From Sorghum bicolor (lineage: Eukaryota; Streptophyta; Magnoliopsida; Poales; Poaceae), in assembly GCF_000003195.3 (NCBI RefSeq), contig NC_012879.2:22106844-22170843 (forward strand): a DNA stretch of 64,000 nucleotides. Reading direction: 5' to 3'. The position numbers and the translations under genes were made by a program. Positions 20,256-32,625 of the stretch are shown in pieces. The notes below the pieces were generated by a model. The model ran no database searches. It was not told the DNA's origin and worked only from the letters and a program-made list of their open reading frames with translations. How positions within the stretch are numbered: position 1 is the stretch's first letter; each line of letters opens with the position of its first letter.

Positions 20256-20501
20256 ATGCCTCCGGTCTTAAAACCAATCTGTCCAAGACTTCAGTTTCCC
20301 CTATTCAGTGTGCTCAGGAGGAGTTGAAACTCACAGCAAACATCCTCTCATGTCCATAAAGGCTTTCCCTTGTACATATCTTAACCTCCCACTCTCTATT
20401 GGAAAACCAACTAAAGAGTTGCTACTACCTTTAGTGGATAAGGTGGCAGAGTATCACCCTGGATAAAAGGCTTCTCTAATGAATATGGCTGGGTGGTTAG
20501 T
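20256..20501 (+). pseudogene. LINE (L1-type) reverse transcriptase remnant, left part
   Basis: In shifting frames the segment shows YLPLSIGKPTKEL, LPLVDKVAEY and KASLMNMAGWLV, the order found just after the reverse transcriptase core of plant L1 LINEs. The frame is stopped at several places. The Gypsy-type element cuts it exactly at TTAGT (20497-20501), and the sequence goes on at 43987. The left limit is a guess. Confidence 0.65.
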
Positions 20502-22981
20502 TGTAACACCCTAAAAATTGTTTTCTGGGAAATAGAGCTAAAATGAATTAATTTTGTATTTTTGTGCTCATGAAACATAGGAAAATAATATTTTTCATTT
20601 AAATAAAATTTATCATAGGATTAGCAAAACTGTTGTGCATTCATGCTTGTGCATTTATTTTATTGAGATGTGTGGCTTTGTCAAAAATCCAAAAGGTTTA
20701 AAATGAATTTGAAATGAGTTTTAAATAGCTTTTGGAATAAAAAGAAAAAGGGGAGACAGCTCTCTGGATTCCAGGCCAGCCCAACCCCCTTTCTCCCCCG
20801 TTGCCCTCGGCCCAGCTCGCCCTGCAGAGCGCTGGCAACGGCCCAGGGTGCGGCCCAGTACCCCCTGGCCTTTTCTTCCCCCCCCCCCCACGGCAGCAAG
20901 CCCAAGCCGGGCAGCAGGCGAGCTCCCTCTTCCCCTCTTCCCACCTGCTGACACTGGGGGCCCACCTGGCGGCGCCCGTCGTCTTCCTCTCGCCGTGTGC
21001 GAGTTGGACTCAGCCGAAGCCGTGAACGCCGAATCCAACTCCTAGAAAACCGCGATTTCCTTGCCTAGCGTGTAATCCAAAGCCTATAAAGATCCCAGCA
21101 ACGCTCCGCGCCTTGTTTCCCCCACCCACGCCGCAAATACGTGCCCTAGACGTCGCGTCTTGGATCTCGCCGAGCCGGCTTGGTTCTCCATCACAAACCG
21201 AGCGCCTCGCTCTCTCTTTGGCCGAATCAATCCCCTTGGTGAGCTCGCCTTTTCCTCCTCTACGCGCCCATGTCCTCGGTTGAGTTTTTGGTGCTTGGAA
21301 ATGTCTCCTTCGCGTGCGCCGGCGAGCTTCACGGCAGTGCTCATGGCACACCACCATGTCGGAGCTCTGGGAGGTAGCCGGGCGGCCGGTGCGGCTGCGG
21401 GATGGATCGGGAGCCGTCCGATCGGAGAACGACGGCTGAAATTAAAACGTACCCCTTCGCTACGTCTTTTTCTTAAGAGCCCCTGGAAGATTCATAGCTC
21501 AACCTGTGGTCCTTGGCGTCATCTGAGAAAGGTGTTTCTCAATTTTGAAAGCGTATTTTCTCTCGGCTTAGTTCTAAATACGGTTTCGCTATTTACAAAA
21601 TTGCCACTGGATTTAAATTGATTATAAATTATTCGTTTTAACTCCGTTTTGACCCATTCAAATCTCGTTAGATTCGTATTAGTGAGCTCTACATATTAGT
21701 AAACTTAATTCACCAGTTTGAAGCTTCTTAATTTCGTGACTTTAATTAATTAATTACCTTTCTATATAAAATCTTAGAAAATTCATATCTTCTCCGTTTT
21801 AATTCCGATTTTTGTCAACTTTACGTTTGTGTGATCGTAGCGCTGCGTAGAATATTTTGATAAACTTTTATATTTGTTTTACCACTGTTTGGTGTAATGT
21901 TCTAATTGTAGCCTTGTTTGCTTCGTGTATAATGATCGAGTTTAGTCGGAGAGCAGTTTTTGGTGATCAAGATCAGAGCTTTGGCAACAAGTAAGACCAG
22001 TAGGACTAAAAGGATCCACAAGAGCATTTATATTAAGGCAAGTATAGCATTTGGGTTTTAATTATGTGACTATGATCCTATGACTAGATTAATGTTAAGT
22101 AATAAATGATAAAAATAATTTTTAGCAACTTGATGATTTATCTGTAAGTGATAACCGGGACAACAGTGCAACCATGAGGGCTATAATGGCTCTAGCTTTA
22201 GCTCAGTATGAAGACCTTTTCTAGCTTGTTAGAGGTTACCCGAAAGGGCGCTAGAGGGGCTTAATCGTTTTGGGTATAGTGCGAGCCTCTATCCTTATGT
22301 GTATAGGTTGCGCGTCATTGTGCCATTTGGAAGGGGGGCATCTATATCTGCGCGCCCAGGAATCCTTGCGGCCCTAACATGTTAGACGAACTTTTGAAAG
22401 GCTTCATAGTGATCTCTGCCGGCCTCCCTAGGAAGGGGGTTAATTAAGAGATTAGCTACCTTGGGCGAAAGGGTAAATCAAGACTCATGGGTAAAGATGT
22501 ACAACCTACGCATAGTGTTTAAAACTGGTATACTAGCCGTGCTCACGGTCAAGAGCGGCCTTGGGGATTCTTGCATTAAGGGTGATGATTCTTGTTGTGT
22601 TGAAATACTCATTATTTATTGTTTAATGCTCTATATTATTTATGTCACATTGATCATGAGATTGTGGGATCTATACAATCTAGTTGCTATACTTGTAGAG
22701 TCTGACATGGACTCACTCTTGCTATTTCCCCCAAACCTCAAGAGAACTTTAGGCTTGTGATCAACTAGTCAGTTGGATCCTGTAGAGCGAAGTTAATACC
22801 CGAAGTTTGGAGTTGTTTATCCGCTGTTGCTATCAAAGGTTATCTCTTTTATACTAAGTACGTTATATATTTATGCATTGTCTTTTGATATTACCCTTTA
22901 TTTATAGCTATATGTGAGAATTGACTTCTAAGACTCACATATGGTGCATATCTAGTTTTATCCTTAAAATTGGGTATTACA
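20502..22981 (+). repeat. Left (5') LTR of the Gypsy-type element, 2480 bp
   Basis: Matches 25448-27357 plus 43387-43986. It lacks about 34 bp near 21930 that the other LTR keeps (around 26870-26905). The open frames in it (for example 21160-21621) occur in both LTRs and show no known domain. Confidence 0.95.
21085..21091 (+). promoter_or_regulatory. Putative TATA box of the Gypsy-type LTR
   Basis: TATAAAG stands in AAGCCTATAAAGATCCC after a GC-rich stretch. The other LTR has the same box at 26029-26035. Confidence 0.5.
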
Positions 22982-22984
22982 AAG

Positions 22985-22996
22985 TGGTATCAGAGC
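22985..22996 (+). other. Primer-binding site, initiator tRNA-Met (Gypsy-type element)
   Basis: TGGTATCAGAGC lies three bases after the left LTR and is the exact consensus. Confidence 0.9.
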
Positions 22997-25430
22997 AATG
23001 CTGGCTGTAGAACGCAAGCCTAGTTAGAAATTTGTCATCTTAAGGTTTTGGAATTGTCATGAAATCATTGCTCTATAAACCTTGGTATTTTCATCCATAC
23101 TATATCTCTATCCTTGTTGTTTGTCTCTACCTTGTTGCTTATTTTAAAAGTCCTTGTTCTCATCCCCACTCTTTGTTTGATATGCTTTTAGAACTTTTCT
23201 TACCACCTTCTGGCGTTATTGAAATAGGAGTTTTAGGATCTTTGCCCTTTCTATGAAGAGAACGATAATTAATATCGTAAGTTGAGTGAAGTGTGAACCT
23301 TTAATGCTTAATTGGTTTGTTATTATGTTTATGCTTGATTTGGATCTTTGTAATGAGTGCAATGATCTTGTGAGATTTTCTCAAAATTTCATTAGTTCAT
23401 AGGCCTAAGGCATAAGGATTAATGAAATAAGTAGTTAGGTTTGCCTATCTCTTGTTTCTATCCTTTGCTGATTTCTGGAGCAGTCTGCAATAATACTTGT
23501 GTATCTCAAGTTCTGATCGTGCAAAGTTTATCAATTTTTTCTGGAAACAACTAGACTTCAAGATCTTTCTCTGACCGCAAGAATCACCCTCATAGCTATT
23601 ATGGTATGGAAGATACAAAAATCACAAGATGATACAGATGTGCTGTCAAGAATCTGGACCAGTTTCGGTTGCTTACTGTTTTAGACAAATATACTATAGA
23701 ATTTGGAAAAGTGATCTATATAAACGTTGTATATAATTTGCTAAGCTTTCTAACGGTATAAGCTGGAACTTATTTGGATAAGTATAACCTGAGATATGAC
23801 ATTTACACTTGGATGTTTCTGTTTGATTTCAAAATCTGGACAGATCTGGCATTTCCTATTTTCAGCCAAGTGAAAGACAGAATCTGGGAAAACGTGGTGT
23901 ACGAAAGTTGTAGAGGATTTCCTTAGATTTTCAAAAATGTAAGAATCATCTCCAGATGAGTTAAGTAGTTCGAGATATAATTTCTGGAAGTTACTGCACC
24001 TTTGCTGAGACATTATCAGGAAGGATATTATGTTTGGTTGTTTTACTTAAAGACAGAATCTAAGGAGGTCTTCTACAGGAAAGTTGTGGTGAATTTTATA
24101 AGATTTCTAACGGTATAAGCTAATGCTCTATTGGATTAACAGAATAAGATTTATGTCTAATTTACTACGCTGGTCTTTTCATGTCATGAGAAAATTTCAG
24201 GATACCTGTTTGTGCTCTTGCACATAAGTTCTGTGGGATGTCAAAAGTTCTCAATGTTAGCTAACTTGTCTGGAAAACATGCAAGCTACCTTCCTTGTGT
24301 CCCCTAGTTGACTTTTCTTAAGGGGGTAGCCTAGTTAAAGGACTTACAACGAGAAGGATTGGCTAGTGTTGGATCATATGTGAGGATCACAAGCGCTTGG
24401 TAAATTGGTTTTGATTCGAGATATCATCTCATTTAGAGAATATTAATGGAGATATATGTCATTACTGATACTCATGGATTGAGAGTTATGTATGAGGATC
24501 AGATGACCCCAACTTTATGAAGTTAAAAGTGGGATGCGAGAGTGAAGCAACTTAACTATGATAAAGGTACCGATAATTGGAACTTAGTGAGGAACGTAAC
24601 CTTGGATTAAGTGACTCGGTACAAGCAAATTTAAAAGACTATGATGTGTAGCATTCATAAAGGATAGGAGAACTAGTCCTTACTATTCCCCCAATCAATC
24701 TCGTCTTAAGGGGGTAGTACCTTGATATCACGGATGATGCATTTTCAAACTATCTTGAAGTGATAATTGTCTTCTGAGATATCTTATGGTTATGATCATC
24801 TATCCTTACGTGTTACTGACGTTGGTCACTTGATGACAGGGAGTGTAGTGTCCCATGGATCAGGAGCTGGATATGTGGGAAGAGTATGATCATCTTGCCA
24901 TTGAAGAAAGATGTTGTGAGTATGACAAAGCTGAGCGTTATCAAAATAATAATATGGAAGAGTAAGTTAACATTGAGTCAAATCAGAATCCACAACGACG
25001 GAAGCGTAAAAGGAAAACTTCACAGTAAACCTCATTGTGCTAGAGTCACTCGACATTCCTTTGGTTCTTGGCAATGGATGGTTATGTGCACACAAAGGAG
25101 TGATCTATGCTATCTAGTGGAAAATTTTCTTAACCGCACCATCAGGGAAAAGAGTTGAGTATCAAGGTCGTCCACTCCTACCTGGGGAGGCATATCCATA
25201 CTAAGCTACCATGTCTTTGAGTTGTATAAGTCAAAAAGTTGGTAGTCAAGATGGATTTTAATCAGCTATGAATAATAGACATTTTAAGGAAGTTTTTCTC
25301 ACAAGTTGTGATCTCGAGACATAAGTGTTTACTTTGGAATACAAGTTGGGAGTTGAAATAGATATCAAGATCTTATTCTTGTTTCTCTTTTGGAATTCGT
25401 GTCTCTTCTGAATCTCGAGGACGAGATTCA
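22997..25430 (+). other. Non-coding internal region of the Gypsy-type element
   Basis: No frame matches gag or pol; the longest (24886-25158, 90 codons) has no recognisable domain. Two features stand out. A motif of the type AAAGTTGT...TTTCTAACGGTATAAGCT recurs in drifted form around 23745, 23900 and 24110. The run CTTAAGGGGGTAG, like the terminal polypurine tract, occurs at about 24318 and 24710. This layout fits a large derivative that keeps only the parts needed in cis. Confidence 0.7.
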
Positions 25431-25447
25431 TTTTAAGGGGGTAGATT
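25431..25447 (+). other. Polypurine tract of the Gypsy-type element
   Basis: TTTTAAGGGGGTAGATT directly precedes the right LTR and lies behind CTCGAGGACGAGATTCA, a sequence often seen at the 3' end of grass Gypsy elements. Confidence 0.8.
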
Positions 25448-27357
25448 TGTAACACCCTAAAAATTGTTTTATGGGAAATAGAGCTAAAATGAATTAATTT
25501 TGTATTTTTGTGCTCATAAAACATAGGAAAATAATATTTTTCATTTAAATAAAATTTATCATAGGACTTAGCAAAACTGTTGTGCATTCATGCTTGTGCG
25601 TTTATTTTATTGAGATGTGTGGCTTTGTCAAAAATCCAAAAGGTTTAAAATGAATTTGAAATGAGTTTTAAATAGCTTTTGGAATAAAAAGAAAAAGGGG
25701 AGACAGCTCCCTGGATTTCAGGCCAGCCCAACCCCCTTTCTCCCCCGTTGCGCTCGGCCCAGCTCGCCTTGCAGAGCGCTGGCAACGGCCTAGGGCACGG
25801 CCCAGTCCCCCCTGGCCTTTTCTTTCCCCCCCCACGATTGCAAGCCCAAGCCGGGCAGCAGGCGTGCTCACTCTTCCCCTCTTCCCACCTGCAGACGCTA
25901 GGGCCCCACCTGGCGGCACCCGTCGTCTTCCTCTCGCCGTGTGCGAGTTGGACTCAGCCGAAGCTGTGAACGCTGAATCCAACTCTTAGAAAACCGTGAT
26001 TTACTTGCCTAGCGTGTAATCCGAAGCCTATAAAGATCCCAGCAATGCTCCGCGCCTTGTTTCCCCCACCCACGCCGCAAATACGTGCCCTAGACGTCGT
26101 GACTTGGATCTTGCCGAGACGGCTTGGTTCTCCATCACAAACCGAGCGCCTCGCTCTCTCTCTGGCCGAATCAATCCCCTTGGTGAGCTCGCCTTTTCCT
26201 CCTCTACGCGCCCATGTCCTCGGTTGAGTTTTTGGTGCTTGGAAACATCTCCTTCGCGTGCGCCGGCGAGCTTCGCGGCGGTGCTCATGGCACGCCACCG
26301 TGCCGGAGCTCTGGGAGGTGGCCGGCCGGCCGGTACGGCTGCGGGATGGATCGGGAGCCGTCCGATCGGAGATCGACGGCTGAAATTAAAACGTACCCCT
26401 TCGCTGCGTCTTTTTCTTAAGAGCCCCTGGAAGATTCAAAGCTCAACCCGCGGTCCTTGGCGTCATCTGGGAAAGGTGTTTCTCAATTTTGAAAGCGTAT
26501 TTTCTCTCGGCTTAGTTCTAAATACGTTTTCGTTATTTATAGAATTGCCACTGGATTTAAATTGATCATAAAATATTCGTTTTAACTCCGTTTTGACCCA
26601 TTCAAATCTCGTTAGATTCGTATTAGTGAGCTCTACATGTTAGTAAACTTAATTCACCAGTTTGTAACTTCTTAATTTCGTGACCTTAATTAATTAATTA
26701 CTTTTCTATATAAAATCTTAGAAAATTCATATCTTCTCCGTTTTAATTCCGATTTTCGGGAACTTTACGTTTGTGTGATCGTAGCGTTGCGTAGAATATT
26801 TTCACAAACTTTTATATTTGTTTTACCACTTTTTGGTGTATTGTTCTAATTGCAGCCTTGTTTGCTTCGTGTATGTTTGTCTTCGGTTGTTTGTGTGTTG
26901 ATGATCGATGATCGAGTTTAGTCGGAGAGCAGTTTTTGGTGATCAAGATCAGAGCTTTGGCAACAAGTAAGACCAGCAGGACTAAAAGGATCAACAAGAG
27001 CATTTGGATTAAGGCAAGTACAACATTTGAGTTTTAATTCTGTGACCATGATCCTATGACTAGATTAATGTTAAGTAATAAATGATAAAAATGATTTTTA
27101 GCAACTTGATGATTTATCTGTAAGTGATAACCGGGACAACAGCGCAACCATGAGGGCTATAATGGCTCTAGCTTTAGCTCAGTATGAAGACCTTTTCTAG
27201 CTTGTTAGAGGTTACCCAAAAGGGCGCTAGAGCGGCTTAACTGTTTTGGGTATAGTGCGAGCCTCTCTCCTTATGTCTATAGGCTGCGCATCATTGTGCC
27301 ATTTGGAAGGGGGGCATCTATATCTGCGCGCCCGGGAATCCTTGCGGCTCTAACATG
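25448..27357 (+). repeat. Right (3') LTR of the Gypsy-type element, first part
   Basis: Collinear with the left LTR from its first base to the TAACATG at its position 22380. It is interrupted there by the gag-only element. The last five bases (ACATG) are one copy of the target duplication. Confidence 0.95.
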
Positions 27358-28658
27358 TGTTGACACTTGCTAACACCACTTGAATACTAGGTTGTCATCC
27401 CCAACATGGCACTAGAGTGTACTATGGTATTTATACACACACAGATAAACCCGCAAGCGCACGGATACCGTTGTAGCTTTTACCCGGTTAAAGGTTTTAT
27501 CGTATCCATAGGGAAACGGGAGAACTGATCTATGCTCTAACTTAACCTAGATAGATAGGTAGGTGTAAATAGGAAAGATGGTAGAATTGAATAAGAACAA
27601 TATTAAAGGTAAGATAACAATGAGTGATAATATGGGAATAGAGAGTAGAGCAATCTAGTATATGGGCGATGGTAGGAGAATAGAGAGGATAACTATGGTT
27701 TCTCTACTTCAAAGGGGTATGTCTATGTCTGGGACGAACCACGTGATAAGAATACACCACAAAGGATGCTTATCCATAGGCCGATAAACCCTACCAGTCC
27801 TGCTAACAGGAGGTGGACTACAGGGGACCAACGTAACTGTCACCTACGCGGCCTACCACACGATCCAGCTAGACAAGGGATATCCACAAGTAATCTAGGT
27901 CTAAGCACCACGCTTACACCTATACTACAACTCTCACCTATAGCGTCCAATAGATTAAAGTACTCAAAAGAGTTGTGAACCAGAACATACATGGATGGTA
28001 ATTGCATAATGAAATAGATGTAGATTACCAGAGTCATCCCATGAGCAAGCTTGATTAGAGCTTGATCACGGCGAAGTACAACCGAGGATGAACCGACAGG
28101 CCAGCCTCTCCTCCAATCCTCCCCCGCTCTCCATCTCGCTACTATCTAGATCTACTCTAGTTTAGAGATGAGAGGAGAGCTCTCATCTCCAAACCCTAGC
28201 TTTTGCTCTATCTATGAATAATGAATAAGGATGTAGGGGTGCCTCCTCTAGGGGCCAGGGGGCCTGCTTATATAGTCCCCTCAAGTGAATCTAGGCCGTC
28301 GGATCAAACCGATATTGATTGAACGGTTATCCTTGATCCTTTAGGTCGGTGGAGCATAATACGCGAGATTGAACGTGATTGGTGGAAATAGTAGGGCGGG
28401 CGCCCAAGGGGGGAGGGCGGGCGCCCTGCCCCCGAGCCCGCTCGGTCTCCCGTTCGTTCCCGTGGCTTCTGGAGTCTTCTAGATGATAGAAAATTGCACG
28501 GCACGTTAATAGACAAACAACTCCCCCTGCAGAAATAGACAAACACCAAAACTCGTGGAATTCTGTCAGATAAAACCCTAAGTCTGGGTGTTGGCTGCAT
28601 TTGGATCCTTTTCTATATTTATTTGATGATTATATTTGGTACTTATGGACCGTCAACA
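27358..28658 (-). repeat. 3' LTR of the outer gag-only element
   Basis: Matches 42041-43381 except for a deletion of about 45-60 bp near 28508, where the sequence jumps from GTTAATA to GACAAACAA, and scattered substitutions. The short open frames at 27766-27978 and its counterparts in the other LTRs are LTR sequence, not genes. Confidence 0.93.
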
Positions 28659-28671
28659 ACTCCCCCAAGCT
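28659..28671 (-). other. Polypurine tract of the outer gag-only element
   Basis: ACTCCCCCAAGCT on the plus strand, that is AGCTTGGGGGAGT on the element strand, directly against the 3' LTR. Confidence 0.8.
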
Positions 28672-29780
28672 TACCTCTTGCTCGTCCCTAACCAAGGATG
28701 GACCCAAGAGTTTCTGCAGTGGTTTTATGCCTTAAAGGTACACATGCGTTCAAACAAGATCTCATCTCTAGGTTAAGGTAAACTGTTAAGATTTAAACTT
28801 ACTCATATTACCTTCCACCATGGGGCTTGCAACCGTCACTTGTGTCTTGAGCAGTTAAAAGATAGAACGGTCAAGTCAAGCGCCATGTCTCTTGTTCTTG
28901 ATCAACTATAGCTTTGGAGTTTTTCCAGATTTTCAAATAAAACTCAGAGATTCCTTGTATGACTCTCTCTCAATTCTCTCTTTTGTGGTATTTCTAGATC
29001 CTCACTAAGGCAGTGATGATATATGCCTTCTCTCAAAGTATGTAGTATTTTTGGTATGAGGCATAGTGGCATGGCCTTCTCTCTCACCCTACTCTAATAA
29101 GGTTTTGATATCTGGAGCTCATAGGTGGGAGATAAAGTATACATACTTACAAGACATTTAGTGCATAGTCAAACCATGGATCTAGAGAAACAAGTCAATA
29201 AGTCAAATCAAGATGTGCATGTGTGGCGAATGAATGGTGTATGGTGATGATGGTGAAAACAATGGTGAAAGTCTAATTCTACTTTTGCTCTTTTGAGGAG
29301 ATACATACCTTTCTTGCACTTTTGAAACTTTTTGAGGGGAATGAGATGCTCTATATTTTCTTTTTTTTCTTTTCTCTCAGGTGGGTATCTTGTACCCCTA
29401 ATTCTACTGTCGGACACTTGTCCATTTTTACCTCTCGTCTCACTTTTTCTTTTCTTCGAGGTTCCGGGCACTTGCCTCTTTTTATTTCCTCGTTTTCACT
29501 TCTCTTTTTTTTCAGAGCACTCACCCTCCTGGAATAATGTAGCAAGTTGTAGTAACCAAAATATCTCGAGCATTTATTTCACGGGGAATAACAGGGATAG
29601 GATAATGTTTTTGGCTATTCTCTCCTGGATAGGAGTAGAATAATTTTGGGTGAATCTGGAGATGGAAATGAGTGGATGTATATGGATGCGTACTTCCAGA
29701 GTAGAAGAAGCATGTATGAGTGAACGTGCAAGTGAATCTTGATTTTAACCGCATGACAAGCTCCTAAGGGTCTACACAGC

Positions 29781-31100
29781 TGTTGACGGTCCTTAAGTAT
29801 CAAATTTAATTATCAAATAAATAAAGAAAATGATCCAAATGAAATCAACATCTAGACTTAGGGTTTTATCTGACAGAATTCCACGAGTTTTGGTGTTTGT
29901 CTATTTCTGCAGGGGGTTATCAGGAAATACGGAAGAAAGGCCCACACGTCGGGATTACATAGAGATATTAACGTGCCGCGCAATTATCTTACATCTAGAA
30001 GACTCCAGAAGCCACGGGAAGGAAGCGGAGGCCGAACGGGGCCAGAGGCAGGGCGCCCGCCCTGACTTGGAGCCCAATAAGGACTCTTTCTCTCGGGAGA
30101 TCTCCACCGACCTAAAGGATCAAGAATAACCATTCAATCAATGTCGGTTTGATCCGACGGCCCAGGTTCACTTGAGGGGACTATATAACTAGACCCTCTG
30201 GCCCCTGGAGGAGGCACCCTTGATCATTATTCATTATTCATAGACAGAGCAAAAGCTAGGGTTTAGAGATGAGAGCTCTCCTCTCTTCTCTAAACTAGAG
30301 TAGATCTAGATAGTAGGAAGATGGAGAGCAAAGGAGTATTAGAGGAGAGGCCCGCCTGTTGGTTCTTCCTCCAGTTGTACTTCGTCGTGATCAAGCTCTA
30401 ATCAAGCTTGCCCATGGGATGACTCTGGTAATCTACTTCTAATTCATTATGCAATTACTAATTATGTATGTTCTAGTTCACAACCCTTTTGAGTATTCTA
30501 ATCTATAGGACGCTATAGGTGAGAGTTGTAGTATAGGTGTAAGCGAGGTGCTTAGATCTAGATTACTTGTGGATATCCCCTGTCTAGCTGGATCGTGTGG
30601 TAGGCCGCGTAGGTGACAGTTACGTTGGTCCTCTGTAGTCCACCTCTCGTTAGCAAGACGGGTAGGGTTTATCGGCCTAAGGATAAGCATCCTTTGTGGT
30701 GTGTACCCTTATCACGTGGTTCGTCCCAGACATAGACATACCCCTTTGAAGTAGAGAAACCATAGTTATCCTCTCTATTCTGCTACCATCGCCCATATAC
30801 TAGAATTGCTCTATTCTCTATTCCCATATTATCACTCACTGTTATCTTACCTTTAATATTGTTCTTATTCGATTCTACCATCTTTCCTATTTACACTTAT
30901 CTATCTATCCTGGTTAAGTTAGAGCGTAGATCAGTTCTCCCGTTTCCCTGTGGATACGATAAAACCTTTAACCGGGTAAAAGCTTCAACGGTATCCGTGC
31001 GCTTGCGGATTATCTGTGTGCGTATAAATACCATAGTACACTCTAGTGCCATGCTGGGGATGACAACCTAGTATTCAAGTGGAGTTAGCAAGTGTCAACA
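29781..31100 (+). repeat. 5' LTR of the nested gag-only element
   Basis: Matches 36345-37684. It lacks about 21 bp of a GCGCCCGCCCT repeat that the 3' LTR keeps near 36615. A TATATAA-like box (ACTATATAACTAG, about 30180-30190) is also in the other LTR. Confidence 0.93.
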
Positions 31101-31108
31101 AGCATTTT

Positions 31109-31126
31109 TGACGCCGTTGCCGGGGA
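31109..31126 (+). other. Primer-binding site, tRNA-Asp type (nested element)
   Basis: TGACGCCGTTGCCGGGGA, eight bases after the LTR, differs in one base from the complement of the plant tRNA-Asp 3' end. Confidence 0.8.
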
Positions 31127-31257
31127 AACGGTTGCTGAGTTGACTACGAACTAGCTTAATCATTTTCTAAAAAAAATAAAAAAAATATTTTCCTTTTATC
31201 CTTTGCCTCATCTCTGCTAATCTTTCTTCTTATCTAATCCTTGATCTCTGGTCTATC

Positions 31258-32625
31258 ATGAATTCAAACATGTCTATCTATGAATTTCATAGACCTACGG
31301 GCACACATCTCGAACCACCAAAATCTTCAAAGCCTATCATAGCATCTAGTTTTGAGATAGACCCTGAATACATAGAATTTGTTCAAAAACGACCTTTCTC
31401 ACGAGAAGGTGAGAAAAACCCATACACACACCTAAGAGAGTTTTATAGAGTTTGTGACCTCCTTCGCATAGAACGAATGTCCGATGAGACCCTCAAATGG
31501 AAGCTCTTTCCGTTCTCTTTAACGGGAAAAGCTAGACATTGGTACAAACTCAAAGTAGGGAGTGTTCATGGAGATTGGAAGGAGTTATATAGTAGTTTTC
31601 TTTCTAAATATTTTCCAATCTCCAAAGTGGCGGAACTTCGGCATGAGATTATTTCTTTTAGACAACTGGAAGAAGAATCTCTTAGGAAATCATGGGACCG
31701 CTTTATTAACCTTAGTCTCACTGGCCCAAAGCTTTCTATTCCATAAGAAGTTCTTCTAATTCACTTTTTTGAGGGCCTTAGTAGGGAAAATAAGCAAACC
31801 TAGAATACAGCCTCTAGAGGATCCTTCTATCACCTACCTGCTAGTGAAGCTTGGAATTTGATTGATTTATTAAGTGGAAAGTCTCCAAGCTTTTATATCC
31901 CAGAGAAAGAGAGAGAACCAGTTCCTGGACAAGAAGAAGTTTCGATAGCCAGATCACAACCACTTCAATTCCAAACTTTAGCTATCGATCCTAAACCATC
32001 AATACCCCAAAATTCTCCAAGGGAGGAAGGAATTCCGACCTTAAAACTTTCAGATGCTGATGGTTTAGACTTCTGGTTCCATAAGAGACCTTCAAGCAGG
32101 GATAATTCAAATCCTCGCAATAATGGTTCTCTTAGAGAATGTCCTGGTTCCTGTTATGAAGAGGTCGAGGATGACACATCAAGTAAAGGAGAGCTAAGCC
32201 ATATTGAAAATTCTAACACCTCCTCTTTCTTGATCACAAGTTCTAAATGGCTAGAATGTGTAGAATGGATGGATAAGGAAGAAGCCTTAATGAATTCTGA
32301 CTTTGGTTCAATTTCAAATGGTGAGTTCTTGACTCCCTTTTAAGATAGGATTCATCCAACTATAGAAGAGGACATAAGTGAGACCAATCCAAGAGGAACT
32401 CTGAACATTCAGATTGGAGATGAAGATAACATTAATGAGCATGGAATTTATTTCATAGCCACTTTGTTTACTCCATGCTCATATGCAACATCTTCCCAAT
32501 CTATTGGTCTCTCCAACATCACCACATTTGAGATCTCCAACCCCCTCTTCCTTTCTATTTATAAAAACTTTAAAAGGGCGGTTGTCGATGCATATGTCTA
32601 TAATAAATATTGCAGATCTCATTGA
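31258..32625 (+). pseudogene. Gag of the nested gag-only element, three in-frame stops
   Basis: One frame runs from ATG 31258 to TGA 32625 with no frameshift, interrupted by TAA (31744), TAG (31801) and TAA (32341). Residues about 60-165 match the Retrotrans_gag domain: FSREGEKNPYTHLREFYRVC, KLFPFSLTGKARHWY and WKELYSSFLSKYFP. The rest is acidic and serine-rich with no zinc knuckle. In the outer copy the positions of the first two stops are sense codons (Glu and Leu). No protease or polymerase follows. The protein would form particles. As it stands it would yield a fragment of 162 residues, so it depends on proteins from elsewhere. Confidence 0.8.

Noticed and set aside
20681..21621. Several GC-rich frames of 60-150 codons in the Gypsy-type LTR (and 25668-26565)
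   Set aside because: They are present in both LTRs in overlapping frames, with no known domain. This is probably the GC-rich promoter/leader part of the LTR.
27766..31071. Repeated 70-codon frames such as 27766-27978, 30478-30690, 37064-37276 and 42450-42662
   Set aside because: These are the same piece of the gag-only LTR in four copies and two orientations. LTR sequence, not a gene family.
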